Below, in pieces: positions 37,691 through 49,650 of a stretch of 64,000 nucleotides of DNA. The first letter of the stretch is position 1, and every line of letters starts with the position of its first letter. The notes under the pieces are model-generated. The model saw only the letters and a list, made by a program, of their open reading frames with translations, was not told the DNA's origin and made no database searches. This DNA is from Stictocephala bisonia (lineage: Eukaryota; Arthropoda; Insecta; Hemiptera; Membracidae): contig JAQJVL010000325.1 in the NCBI GenBank assembly GCA_035578905.1, positions 372,001-436,000 on the forward strand, in the 5' to 3' direction. Position numbers and translations under genes: made by a program.

Positions 37691-38560
37691 AACCCTCCCT
37701 AACGGATACCTCAGACTTTTCTAATTATATCCACTTCGAAGGCGACTATGCAGCAAATGTTGTCAATGTTAGGATCGAAAACAGATCCCATAAACTCCTC
37801 AAAATTAGCCAAAAACATACCTGGATTACAGCAATACCACATCGCTTGGAATTGCTTTCTAAAATAGAACTTTTGTTCTAATAACCCCTTCTAGGCGTGA
37901 AAACAACTCAGATCTTTCAGGAAAGGTCCTTCTCATATCAACACTGGTTTTTATGTAAAACAAAACTAATAAAACATCAATGAACACTCATTAACAAATT
38001 AAAGCCAATTTTGACAGTGTAGGCTATGTATATCCTGTTCCCCATCACGTAGGAGAAATCCCTAGGGATGGTAGAAGGATTAACCGATCACGTCCGAGTG
38101 GGAATTGGAAAAATGTCATCAGCTGATAATCCTTCCCGCCAAAACCAATTATCCCAGCAGTGCAGGAGGGAAATGATAAATGGTAGGATTCATTGAAGTC
38201 TTAGAAGTCTCACGCACGCTTGGTTTCTCGATGGGGAGAAAAATTGGAGGCTTAATCACGTTGATTTAATAAAGGTGGATTGGTCTGTAATTAAAGGATA
38301 GATGCATGTTTTTTTATTTATTTCATGTCCTAAAATTAATATTATTGGTTGCTCAAATAAATTGTAAGACCACGACAATTAATAGTAAGGTTTCTATGTA
38401 TCATTTTTCTTTGTAACCATGTACAAAAATAAAATAAGAGAGAAAAGGAAAATTGTAACTACAAATATAATATCTACATATAAAATATGCACAAGAAACT
38501 AATTTAATCATAGCGTTAAAATATTGATATCCCATTACAAAGTGTAGTGAAAGTTTCACA
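37691..38560. other. No gene recognised; G+C-richer patch at 38040-38290
   Basis: The patch 38040-38290 includes a CAGCTG E-box within TCATCAGCTGATAA and homeodomain-like TGATTTAATAAA. It could be regulatory, but the sequence alone does not show this. Confidence 0.3.
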
Positions 38561-38562
38561 AT

Positions 38563-38564
<2 letters not shown>

Positions 38565-38621
<57 letters not shown>
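38565..38621. repeat. (TA)n microsatellite
   Basis: About 28 uninterrupted TA units. Confidence 0.95.
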
Positions 38622-38627
<6 letters not shown>

Positions 38628-38754
38628 CGTATGGTTTTTGTCAGCTACTATTTTTTTTTTTATTTAAAATTATGTAAAAACTGAGTTTTATAGTTGGACA
38701 ACAATCCAAAAGTCATTACACTGTAATACAAATTAAAAATAAATAAATAACAAA

Positions 38755-39470
38755 TGTTCTCCTGTCAAGCTAAATCTAGTCCATCAAGCCTTTTTAGACC
38801 CACCTCACTGATTATATTTATGCTAGCTAATCCCTTCGTAAAACAGCGCAAGGAGCACTCTGTAACTATGTGATCCATTGTTTGGATATACTTCCCGCAA
38901 TCACATGACTAATCTACTGTTAATCTCCATTTGTATTTCCAGTAGTTACATCTGCCTACGCCAGTTCGGAACCGATTCAATAATGTCCACTCCCTACGAG
39001 GGAGGTTCATCCCACCTACAGGTATTGATGGATCGTTGATAAGGAACTTATTTCCTCCATCAAAACTGTTCCACGCCATGGCCCAGCTAGTATTGGGTGA
39101 GACATTTTATCTATTCAATTGGAAAGCAGTACGTAGAGGTGGGTTTCGAGATTTTAAGCGACAGTTTTGACGTTGGAGATCCTGGGTAATGGGGAGGTGC
39201 GGGGCATTCAAGATCTTATTGAATTCTTTACGTAGTGCCTCCTGACGTCTTATTTCTGGAGGTGCTATAATGCACAGCACCGGGAGCCAGGGTAGTGGAG
39301 TTGCCATGAGAGTACCACTAATAGCTCTCATGGCTCTATTAAGTTGGGCATCAATCGATTTTGTACGTGCGCTGTTTAGCCATACGGGAGCGTTGTATTT
39401 AGCATCTGAATAAACCAGTGCCAAAGCGGTAGTACGCAGTACGTGTGCGTAGGCTCCCTAAGTTTTTCCA
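38755..39470 (-). pseudogene. LINE 3' coding tail, copy 1
   Basis: Read on the minus strand, this is the region C-terminal to a non-LTR reverse transcriptase. From high coordinate it has YNAPVWLNSARTKSIDAQLN, then ISGTLMATPLPWLPVL and IRRQEALRKEF (39107-39424 open), then LNRFRTGVGRCNYWKYKWR, a stop, and a Cys-His knuckle CDCGKYIQTMDHIV (about 38862-38905). This order and the CDCG…H motif are characteristic of insect LINE C-termini. RT motifs A-C are absent. One in-frame stop lies between YKWRLTVD and the knuckle. It ends near 38755 without a clear poly-A. Confidence 0.88.
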
Positions 39471-39478
39471 GCAATGTG

Positions 39479-39830
39479 ACCTAGTACATTTGCCCAGGTT
39501 TTAATTTTAGCTGTTGTATTTCGAAGATAGTTCACAACGATACATGAACGCAATGGGCAACTATGTTATCCAAAGTTTGAGTTCCACATCCGCAATCACA
39601 TGACCTTTCTTACTCATGCTGTAGTTGCACTTTACCACACCTGTCTACTTCTTACGAGGTGGTTTTTATGCCACCAATAAAAATCATAAGGGCTGATACC
39701 AGAAACTTATCTCGATTGTTAAACATATCCCAAGTTAACGCCCAGCTGGTTTTTGGTAAGAACTTCTTTGAAATTAACTGGAAAGGTATTCGAAGGGGTG
39801 GTTTTCTGTAACAAAGTCACCCAGCACGTT
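39479..39830 (-). pseudogene. LINE 3' coding tail, copy 2
   Basis: A second, more decayed copy of the last part of the same LINE C-terminus lies directly upstream in the same orientation. It shows the RDKFLVSALM-type segment and the CDCG-knuckle region (near 39580-39605) with several stops. The plus-strand words CCGCAATCACATGAC (39590-39604) match those at 38896-38910 in copy 1, confirming that the two are homologous. Confidence 0.78.
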
Positions 39831-40004
39831 GTGGGATACTTTACAAGATGGGAAGATTTTGAGTAGAAATGGTTAAACTCCATAAATAATGCAATTTTGT
39901 CATGTATTTTAGGAACGATTTTGTATTGAATGAAGGGACTACATTTTTAAATTATGGTGTATCCACAACAATAAAGAGACATATGTCACTTTGTTATAGC
40001 CGTA

Positions 40005-40230
40005 GCGAACGTCTGAAGCTATAAATAGGTTTCAACTAATGTTTATCTTTATAAATACGAACAATTACTACGTTTATCCTTGGGGATTTCAAAGTATAAA
40101 GGGAGAGGCTGACAAGGTGATGTCCCTCCCATCCACCAGACAAACTGGAGAAACAACACTTGACACACATTCAGCGTACTGTTGAATGCGGCCTCTGTTT
40201 CTTTCTTCTCTGTGTGGTACCAAACGAAGG
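40005..40230 (+). repeat. Family D copy
   Basis: GGGAGAGGCTGACAAGGTG and CACACATTCAGCGTACTG align with 9175-9300. The overlapping minus open frames (40049-40289) are repeat translations. Confidence 0.65.
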
Positions 40231-40764
40231 ACGATTGGGAAGACTTGTCCTTTGTTTTTACTGTTATAAAACAGAGCACAATACGTCATCGATAGGGCCG
40301 ATTATAGTTTATTCAAACTGATCCACAACAATTACCTATAGTCTTATTCAAATATTTCTCGAACATTTTTGGAAGTTAATTTTTACAATACACGATTATA
40401 GTACAAGCTCTAGAGCTTCACAGATTAACTGTTTAACGTAAAATCACAATATTATATTTATTTACAGTATCTCACTCACACTACTTGCGTTGCACCTATT
40501 TATTAGTATAACTAATACCCTAAGGTATTACTTAGCCTTTTTCAAACTTGTTCAATTTATTTGTTCTTGTTTAACAGCCAAAGATAAAACTCATGGTACG
40601 TATAATGTTACAGATGGATTAATCTCAGAGCAGCTTTGCTATGTGGGATCAATATAGTACAATGTCAAACATACAAAAAAAAAAAAACATATTTATTTAT
40701 TTACAAAACAACTGTTATTAATTTACTAAAATCATCCAAATGTTATCCTTATGGAACAATCTTT

Positions 40765-40945
40765 AAGGGGTGGTTTCTACCCCTTAGGAGTACTTTATCG
40801 AGATGAAAATACTTTAGTTGTCCTATTTAAGACATAAAGGCACAATGTACAAATTTTCAGCTCTCTACCTACATGAGAAGTTGGAGAGTTAATGATGACT
40901 GAGTGAGTCAGTCAGTGAGGGTTTAGCCTTTTATGTATGTATACA
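40765..40945. repeat. Dispersed family G, copy 1
   Basis: AGGGGTGGTTTCTACCCCTTAG, a short inverted repeat, is followed by a block on changes such as CAAATTTTCAGCTC and ATGATGACTGAGTGAGTCAG. The same layout occurs at 45765-45915. The class is unknown. Confidence 0.55.
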
Positions 40946-41325
40946 TATATATTTCTGGAAAACTGTTTTTAACTTACGAAATTTACTTTCAAACCATCTT
41001 CTGCCCATTTTTTCAGATATTTATAGGTAATACCCTTCTTAATAAATAATGATAATGAGTTTGCGTTGAAAAAATGTTGTTGTAAAATGCCTAAACCCCT
41101 GCTCACTTCAAATACGAGTATGTTTCATTTTATAGGCCTTCACCATATAATAATAATATCTATAAACAAGTCTAAATTACAAAATTAACAAAGATTTATT
41201 AAGATGAAATTAACAAATTGAGTTACGTGAAAAAGAAGAATTTTTAATTATTATTACCATTGGCACTAATTAAGTAGTGTTGTGATTCAGCTACTTTAGG
41301 TCAAAATACTTTATTGTGGAGATCA
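40946..41325. other. No gene seen
   Basis: AT-rich sequence. Confidence 0.4.
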
Positions 41326-41329
41326 AAGG

Positions 41330-42165
41330 TGTTAGATTCTGAGACCATTTAATACAAACACTTTGGTCACTCAATGGTTACCACCTTTATGTAATGTACT
41401 AGATAAGTTTGGAGTGTCCGTGTTTGATGGTAACCTGGGTTTGGATATTATTAAACAATCTTCTCCACTGAAAACAGTGTGCTCAATCGAGTCTGATATT
41501 ACTACTCGCAACTCCGTCGACTATCAGAAGAACATTTGACGTTTGTCCGTCCATCTCCAAACAATTGTGTGATTTGAACAGTCTTGTCAGTTTAATCTCC
41601 TTCCTTGCTTGGCCACCAGGTAGCGCCAGCTATCAGTAGCTGACGCCCGTATTTTTCAGTTGAATATTACTTCACTTGAAAACGTTCTACGCTTACATTT
41701 GTTAATATGTGTATTTATAATGTTAACATGCTTTTTAGGACAAGTGTGACCAATGCCATCTGTGATAAATGGTTTGTAACTGCTTTGGTTTACTAAACAA
41801 AAGTTATTAGTAGGCATCTAAAACATAAATCAAGGGATAAAAGTAAAATCTGATCCTAGGTGGCTCTAGACAGTTATAAATAGAACTGATTATTGTGGGA
41901 ATCAAATCCAATATGACGGCAGATGTATTAGAGAAATAATTTATTAACGTTAGGATTGTTAGTTATACGAAAATCAGACTAATACTACGGGGCTCGGATT
42001 GAACAGGCAACTGTAGGTCCCTTAGTTTGTCAGGCTATTGCGATACTAATGAATAACTATCGGGCTATTAATAATGTATATAAAAATGCCTTTCTGAGCT
42101 TAAGTTGGACTCAGTTAGTAATGAGACTACATACACTCACTATATTCACCCAAAAGCTGTGCTGG
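41330..42165 (+). repeat. Family C copy interrupted by about 500 bp
   Basis: Positions 41333-41460 match the 5' half of the copy at 15430-15570 (CTCAATGGTTACCACC, GGAGTGTCCGTGTTTGATGG). Positions 41960-42160 match its 3' half (GGGGCTCGGATTGAAC, CTGTAGGTCCC, TTGGACTCAG). The intervening 41470-41955 is absent from the other copies and carries no recognisable element. Confidence 0.65.
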
Positions 42166-45100
42166 CATCTCAAACCAGAATGAGTATTCTACTATTAGAA
42201 GTTTAATATATACAATTTAACATATTGATGCTGTAATATCGCAGTCAACAAATCCCTCTGTATATACAACTAGATAATTACCCCACTCCCCAAACCGGTG
42301 CGAATCAAAGGTGGGTCTATAAATAGACACATTACAGGTAGGTGTGCTGAGGCAGTGCTGAACTAGTTCGGCTGTTTGCCTTCCACCAATTAATTCCGTG
42401 CTCAAACAGCGTCAAATGAACCGTTCCAGCAGCTGATATGATTACATAGAATAAACTTTGTTGTAGACGTCAAATTTTCGGTAACATTTATTTTCAATCC
42501 TTTTTTTATTTAAATTATCATACTGCAATTGAAGTATGCACTGTAGTAACTAACCAAAGATTAAATACAATTGGGAAATGCCCCCCCCGTCCAAACAGCG
42601 ATCACGTGTACTAACACAACAGTTTATGAAGGTATGTTACATACAATAACCTTTATAGAAGAAATTAAGTGTACAACTAAACAACCCATATAATTGTAAT
42701 AAATAACTTTCAAAAGCAACTTGACAGCTGAGTTTCAAAAAGTTGTAGATCTTAGAGACTATTCATGTATTTATTGTTATTAGTCACATAGTTTTTATTA
42801 AAAATCATGCATATTTAGTTTCCGGTACAATTTTACGTGATTATAAAAAGTATTTTTACTGCTATTGTTGAGTGAAAGCAAAATATGAAAGGGGGGTTGT
42901 AGTTTATGTTTTTAAAGTTGTTATTCAAATTCATGAGAGTAAGATGTGTCTTAACACATATAAGAAAAAAATTTAAGACTATGTTAATAACTGGACACAG
43001 GGAGTATCTATGGGCTGAAAATGATAATAAATTTAGTCATATAGTTCTCAAGTACTTAACATTTAGTCATTCATTTGATGGTCTCCCCCTCTCCCTACCA
43101 ACCTTACATCATATGCCTATGCTTTAATCAATGTTCACTACACTTAAAGTTCATACCAATGAAAACATAAGATCAATGAATAACAATGTAAACAACTACC
43201 TTCAACATTTTTAACTTACGCGGAGTAATTGCCGCTTTGAAAATTACTATCGGTCTTGCTACAAGCTGAAAACGTTTAAAATCAGATTTAAGAAATGTCA
43301 TGCAACTCAAAGTTGCATTCCATAAACAATATTGAAACCGTTGAAGGGTGGCCTTTTAGACTGAAACAACAGTCTTGTGTGATTTTAACTATTAGTTAAA
43401 TTTACGTAACATTTCTAGGTCATATTTCCACTGGTCTGAAGTTAAAAATTCAAAAGTTTAATATCAATTCAATAACAAAATTAAATGTGGATACTATAGC
43501 CTATCATTGTATATATATTTATAAAACATAATCTTATTCCAGCACAAATACATGAATTAGGGGGAGGGGGGTAGTGGTCACCCATTTAAAATGTTTTCTC
43601 CATAAGACTAATGCTAAACGGAAAAAAACAAATTTTTGCGTATTTCTCTCAATAGTTTGAATTTTGTATGTGCTATTTTGTAAGTATTGTGAGGTATTAA
43701 ATATTATTTATCTTAAATTTTGTAAGAATACGGTACTTAAAAGTTCGAAAACGATTTCAGTTAAAACAAAAAACATATTAAAAATATAAAAAACAATCAA
43801 CATTTAAAATTTATTAAAATAATTGTCAATATTTAATCTATAAAAATCACCCAGGTAATAACGCTTTGAAGGGCTGCCACGAGACCTGTTTTTGGTTGAT
43901 TTGAGAAAATTTAACACTGGTGTTATGGAGAATGAATACGTGTTGGTGTTATGAAGCCATATGACAGTGAATGTAAAGAAAATATAAAAATATATAACTT
44001 TAACAACAGGAACACGTTTAGTTTTTGAAGGAAAACACGTCGTACAGGAAATTCAAACGTATTCTGAAAGAAAATTTGATTAACAACTACAAAAAAAAAA
44101 AAAAATCAATGTAAAAAGTTTGAATTTGAAGTCAAACAATACATAATTAGTAGGGGAATCACTATATTCTATAATGAATATTTTGTTATTATATTATTTT
44201 AAATTACTTATACTAGACATAAAATAGTATCTATATTTTGTATACATTATTGGATTGTAATGTAAAAACTCTTCCTTTTAGTATGTTTTTACGTAATTTT
44301 TAAATCAATAAATAAACTTCAGATCCCTCCAGCCTACCCTTATCTAGTTGTTTTCAATTGTTGATGTGTCTATTTCAGGATGGTGTACATAGCTAATAAC
44401 CCAAGTAATTATTAGTTATCGTGAGTATACTAATATTCATATAGTAGCCTACTTGACGTATTTTTGAACATATCTTGTGCATACTTATTACTTAAAAGTG
44501 TTTTTCGTAAAAAAAAGAAAAACTAACAAAACCATCTGAAAATAGCTCTTCGAATTTAAATAATTGGATTCGTTAAATTTTAATTACAGAGTTAACTGCA
44601 TTACTAGCATCGACAAGAGAGGGAATTGAATGTATATTTCACTGACAAATTGACCCCCCCTACAATCAACTAATCAACTTACAGAACGTAATCGCATCAG
44701 CTTCTTCAACGGTTGATTTGTCGCTGTTTGAGTACTGAATTGATGAATCGACAAACTACAAACTGTTATCCATTGGCCTAAATTGTGTTACGTGTTTCGA
44801 ATTTAAACCAAATTTGTACTAAGGGACTGCGGAAGGTGATTGAAGGGATTGAAGAGAAGTGATTGAAGTTTTAGTTTTTGAAGTAAAGAATATGTTAATT
44901 CCATTATTTATTTTTAAATAATTGTCTGAAACAGACACAGTTGTACAAAGACAACATCAGTTAAATAATCAGTAACGCTTCAAAAGGTCTAACAATTCTT
45001 GTCGTCAGGTGTTACTTCTCCTACATTTCAATTAAAAGTGGACTTTTAAGGATGTGTTTAGCAATATCATTATCAAGAAACATTTCATAAGTACATTCTT

Positions 45101-45764
45101 ATACCCTAAAATCGACTCTAAAATAAATTCTCGTCTTCCTATAAACTATTACAAATACAAAGAAATAAGGAAACAATACAAACAACAAAATATCGAATGA
45201 TATCAATTAACAAACTGTTGATATGATTGAAAGATCTTCTAAAAATATTATAAAAATCATCTTTTTAGACATTGTTAGTTTATAACATTTTATATATTTT
45301 GTTTTTATTGGTTTTTTATTGTCTTTTTTAAACTTATGGAAACGTTTGTTTTTTTAATACTAGAAGAACTATATTAATTTTAAATATAAGAAAAGTCCAA
45401 AGTCAAACAAATAACAGCTGTTGAACAGCTTTAGTTAATCTTGATTGTTATAAGTAACTAACCGGCAGTCCTTCTTAGGGGTGGTACTCTTCGCTTGCTA
45501 ACCCTTCCCTCCCTAGTTATCTCCAATCGCAGACTGCTGCCGTTCTCCTAGTTAACGTTTTATAGCCTAGAAAACCCTACAATTTTACTTTATCGGGCTG
45601 CAAAGTAGTGTAATCATTCCAGAGATATTAGAAATTACCAATAAAATTCACAATGAAAACCAAATAAGCGAGATTTTATGTCATATTTATGTTTTTTATC
45701 AGCTGTTGAAATAGATTATTAAATTAAAATAATGTCAATGTTACTACTAAGGAAATAAGACACG
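42166..45764. other. Long AT-rich stretch, no gene recognised
   Basis: There are open frames at 42217-42405 (minus) and 42906-43127 (plus) without recognisable features. The remainder is AT-rich with small poly-C and poly-G runs (42581-42588, 43560-43571, 44654-44660). Confidence 0.4.
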
Positions 45765-45915
45765 TTTAGGGGCTGTTTCTACCCCGTAGGATTATAATTT
45801 CAACAAATCTTTTCTTAGAAGCTTTATATGATATAAAATCATCCCTCCAAATTTCATCAAAACATCTTGAGTGGATCCGGAGATTTTGTGATGATTGAAT
45901 ATTTCGTTTTTGGAT
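45765..45915. repeat. Dispersed family G, copy 2
   Basis: TTAGGGGCTGTTTCTACCCC is followed by CCAAATTTCATCAAAACATC and GATGATTGAATA, paralleling 40770-40910. Confidence 0.55.
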
Positions 45916-47585
45916 TTTATGTTAAGAAAACCTGTTTACGTTTATCCTACTTTTAGGTAAATTTTGATAGATTAATTTCATTACCTATTAAGGTGAGAAT
46001 CTATTATAATAATAGCTTATAAATAATGTGTCCAGAAATATTTTTTGTAAAATATAATCATTAGTGTTTTTGTAGGCATATCTGAGAAATTGTGACTAAC
46101 CAATAAAAATAAAAAGTAAACAAAAGAAAAAAATAATAAACAATAAGTCAGGTGGATTAGTTTAGAGGTTCTTATTTTGAAAAGCAAACGTCATTGAGAT
46201 AAGCAAAACATCAAAGAGATTCATTGCCTCGGAAAGAAGAATACCATTTTCCACAGATATTCTCAATGTGTCTGGCTTATTTTTCCCTTGGTTTACCCTT
46301 GATTATAAAACTCGTATAACTGAGTAATATAATCAAGGTGTAACCAACAAAACAACGTCATTTTCTTTAATCTGTTAAATGTCAATGTATGAAACAGCTG
46401 ATCGATGTTTATACGTGTTAGTTAGACAATCTGGCGCTAGAGTGCAGCTAATGTAGTTTAGTAGATGCAGCACCCATTCCCTATCGTACAGACGATCTCA
46501 AGTCTCTTCCGTCCTCTACTTATCTGAAAAATACCTATACAAGTATCTTAAAAGTTGCACGATTTTTCCCTTTCACAATGCGTTAAGCGTTAGTTTTAAT
46601 AGTATTTCTAAATAAGTTAAAAAAATCTTCTAAAATTCATTCATGCAAGTTTCTCGCATTTTGAGCATTATTCAGGTTAATCTAAATATAACTTTCAGGT
46701 TAATCTTAGAATAGCTTTGTCAAAGTGGAAAGTTTTACACAAAAGACAAAATTACGTGGAAAGTTACCCTTGTCACAACAAACACTGACAAGATAATGCT
46801 CTTACCGAAGAATATTTAGCAAGCGTATAACGCCTCCTACATATGTAATTCCAGTCTTTGTAACAACATGTTTAAAACATTACTTTAATGTCCTTTATAT
46901 CACTTTAGATAATTTCTTTACATATTTAAAATACACTTTAAAACATTGCATAAATAATATAACTAACTTGTATTAATCATAACTTTTGCACTAGACTACA
47001 TTACATTTATTATTGTTTACGTTAGTAAAGTCTTGTCTACACTTGACATTGGAAATAGGCTACACATACAACAATACATTTTACTAATGAATGTATTTAT
47101 TCTAATACATCAGAAATAATGTAGTCGTGTTACTTAGAAGTAAAAAAAGCAAACTATAAACTTGGATTTTCAAACTGGAGCACATTAAGGCAACAGCATT
47201 TTTTAGGATAGTTCTAAGAGGGTAACAGGAAAAAGGACCGCAACAACTTGGTCTATTGAAAGAAAGAGGGCTCATTCGGAAAGACTGAAATATGTTTGAG
47301 TTCAAAGAATGCTCCAAATAAACAAATCAGTGCAGACTGTACGACTGGCCCACATTTGAATTATAATCTTAATGAATTAAGATTGTATTCGTTTATCACC
47401 CAGGGTTATTAAAAAAATATAGTCCCTATCATGCTCTTACTTTTTTTTTAAATTCAAATCAAATTAGTACACGTAATTGTTATTGCAGAGTACACGTAAA
47501 TGCATTGCAAAAGTCAAAATATTCTAAAAATAATTAAAAGTTTGTCATCAATCATGAAATTCATTCATACATACAAATGTAGGAA
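45916..47585. other. No gene seen
   Basis: AT-rich sequence. The open frame at 47102-47317 (minus) has no recognisable domain. Confidence 0.4.
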
Positions 47586-47589
47586 ACAT

Positions 47590-48540
47590 TCACTCTTTCA
47601 ATTAATCCCACTTTCAGCACCGGTGACAGCTTACCAACTATACTGTCTCCCAGCTGTTCGCCAAAAACTCATCCACGTCATAAAATGCGAGGTAGGCTAA
47701 AAAGAGTTTCGACGAGTTCAGAAGGCTTTAAGATTTGTGATTATTTTCATTGAATTGGGCAGTCTATTGTAGACATTAACACCTGCTTCCGAAGGTAAGT
47801 GCCCAAACGTTACCATTCCATATCTCCCAGTCCTATTGTTCGGCTCTTAGTCAAGGAACATTTTGAGATGAAAAAGTTATTGTTTTATGAACGTAGAGAG
47901 GTTAACGTTAATATTTTCAAATGTTTAAAAATTGGCCTGCAATAGTCTCTGAAGTTGACTTTTGCGATTATTCGTATTGCTTTTCTCTGTAATCTGAACA
48001 ATCTCAAGATTGACTGTTCACATAGGACCCCCACAACACTACGCCAGAAGCTAAGTGAGGATATATCAAGCCATAATACGCCGTCATCAGGACCTGAATA
48101 GGCCAGTATGTAACTAAAGTCCTAAAAACAAATATGCCTCATGTTAATTTAGCGCAAACCATGTCAATATGGACATTCCATGTCATCCCTCATCCAGCTG
48201 TATTCCAGGGAATTTCCAATCATTTCTACAATGGTGACCTTCAACATCACATTGGGGCTTCATTCTAAGCCACAAGGCCGTAAGAAAATTTAAAAAAAGT
48301 TTGATTAGAAGTGTTTGCTTTTAGATCGAGGTTCTTGAAATGTTGAATGGATTTATTCAACTCTAAAAATGCTTGTTGTACTACAAGTTCCAGTAAGTTG
48401 TTTTTAAAACACAGGGTTGTATCATCTGCATACTGCACGATTTTCTCTTGTTGCAGTGATGCCCCAATGTCATTGACATAAACTAAGAACATGACTGTGC
48501 TGGGAATCGATACCTGAGGGACACCATAGCACAGGTTGAT
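47590..48540 (-). pseudogene. LINE reverse transcriptase fragment from motif B to the C-terminus
   Basis: On the minus strand it begins at the palm with YGVPQVSI (motif B, Gly to Val damaged) and FLVYVNDI (48470-48535), then motif C VQYADDTTLCFKN (48394-48432). It continues through the thumb (LNKSIQHFKNLDLKAN) to a tail with LFHLKMF and YNRLPNSMKIITNLKAF-like segments near 47740-47900. Motif C keeps both aspartates, but frameshifts and stops follow. The 5' part ends abruptly at about 48540. Its tail style resembles the plus-strand remnant at 55 kb. Confidence 0.85.
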
Positions 48541-48624
48541 TAATTTAGAAGAATGGTTTCAGACTTGGATCAACTCAGTTCTTTGGCTGATGAATGAACC
48601 AACTCACCAGTTCACAAGGCTCTG

Positions 48625-48740
48625 TAGGCGTAAGCGTGAACCTTATTCCAAGAGTGAAGTTTCGACCGTTCGCTCAGTTGGGGATTCAAAACTTAGACCT
48701 TACCCTCCGTTGCCTTGGCCACTGAGCTACCACACAATTC
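48625..48740 (-). repeat. tRNA-derived SINE, family S1, copy 2
   Basis: On the minus strand, TAGCTCAGTGGC (box A, 48718-48729) is followed by GTTTTGAATCCCC (box B, about 48680-48692), then CAACTGAGCGAACGGTCG and CACTCTT, the S1 order. An open frame at 48536-48775 on the plus strand is the SINE read backwards. Confidence 0.78.
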
Positions 48741-49020
48741 TAGTTATTAGGAATATTAAAATACTGATTATATGAGAAAAAAACAACAACAACAAAATCA
48801 AGAATTGTAAGCATACTCTTTATGGGAGTTCCGTTCATTCGACCTTGAACAATGAATGGAATACAACTAAAATCTATGGTTATGATTGTATTTTGTAGAG
48901 TTAAAATTTTACATACTTCTTTATTTCAAATAAACTATCAGACAGAAAACATGAATATTATGTTTCTTTTGAACTGAATTTATTATTTGACATTTGTAGC
49001 TTATAGATTGCTTAATATAT
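48741..49020. other. No gene seen
   Basis: AT-rich sequence between the SINE and the foldback. Confidence 0.4.
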
Positions 49021-49022
49021 TT

Positions 49023-49200
49023 ATATATATAAAAATAACAACACTTAGCAATCTTTTTGGTGTTTTTAATTTTCAAGATCGATTTCATTCTCGTAAGACT
49101 ATTCTGTTTCTCAACTGATGATAGTCTTACGAGACTGAAATCGATCTTGAAAATTAAAAACACCAAAAAGATTGCTAAGTGTTGTTATTTTTATATATAT
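49023..49200. mobile_element. Long perfect-arm foldback element
   Basis: An 80-bp arm (49023-49102) and its reverse complement (49121-49200) differ by about one base and enclose an 18-nt spacer (49103-49120). No protein is encoded; the minus open frame 48921-49166 is symmetric noise. The right arm and spacer together contain a hammerhead core (next entry). The near-identity of the arms implies a recent origin or strong conversion. Confidence 0.93.
49111..49150 (+). ncRNA. Candidate type I hammerhead ribozyme, complete core
   Basis: The parts occur in the required order: UCAA (helix I 5', 49111-49114); CUGAUGA (49115-49121), the invariant CUGANGA box; one linker U (49122); helix II AGUCU/AGACU (49123-49127 with 49132-49136), closed by UACG, a UNCG-class tetraloop; GAAA (49137-49140). 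AUCGAU (49140-49145) follows and is self-complementary, then C49146 as the expected cleavage nucleotide (AUC), then UUGA (49147-49150), which pairs with the first UCAA. A two-base loop cannot close helix III within one molecule, so activity would need two RNAs paired through AUCGAU, as known for minimal hammerheads of Penelope-like elements. The left arm of the foldback lacks the CUGANGA box, so only this strand has a core. Activity is not shown. Confidence 0.62.
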
Positions 49201-49382
49201 GAATTTATTAGTTTTTTTTAATTGTATAGCATCTGAACAGTAATTTAGTTTTTGATTGTGATTTTATGTCACAAAAGTATTCATATCCATGCGCTGGGTC
49301 AGAATGCCACCAACACTTGACCTACCTGATGTTTATTCAGTGAGCTGGAACAGACTTAGTAATTAAAAAAAAGAAAAAAAAA

Positions 49383-49402
49383 ATATATATATATATATAT
49401 AT
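49383..49402. repeat. (AT)n microsatellite
   Basis: Ten AT units after an A-rich run. Confidence 0.85.
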
Positions 49403-49530
49403 GAAAACTCAAGAAAAATTACCTATATGATGTTGTTACTCTTAGAAACTGATTTATATACATATACATATATATCTTTTTTATGTATCTATAAAATAAA
49501 CTAAACTTTGAAGCAGTTAGAAAAATACAG

Positions 49531-49630
49531 GTGAAGCTCAGTCGCTAAAGCTTCAGACTGTGCAGTGCAGAGTCCAGGGTTCGAATCACCAACTGATCTA
49601 ACGGTAGGTACTTCACTCTTTGAACATTGA
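49531..49630 (+). repeat. tRNA-derived SINE, family S1, copy 3
   Basis: AAGCTCAGTCGC (box A, 49534-49545) and GGTTCGAATC (box B, 49578-49587) are followed by ACCAACTG, CTAACGGTAGG and CACTCTTTG. This is the most intact box B of the three copies. It is followed by an A-rich segment (about 49628-49650) that may be its tail. Confidence 0.8.
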
Positions 49631-49650
49631 AAATTAAAATTAAAAAAACG

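Noticed and set aside
49531..49600. A working tRNA gene (good box B GGTTCGAATC)
   Set aside because: No acceptor or anticodon stem pairing, and the sequence continues into SINE-specific words shared with two other copies.
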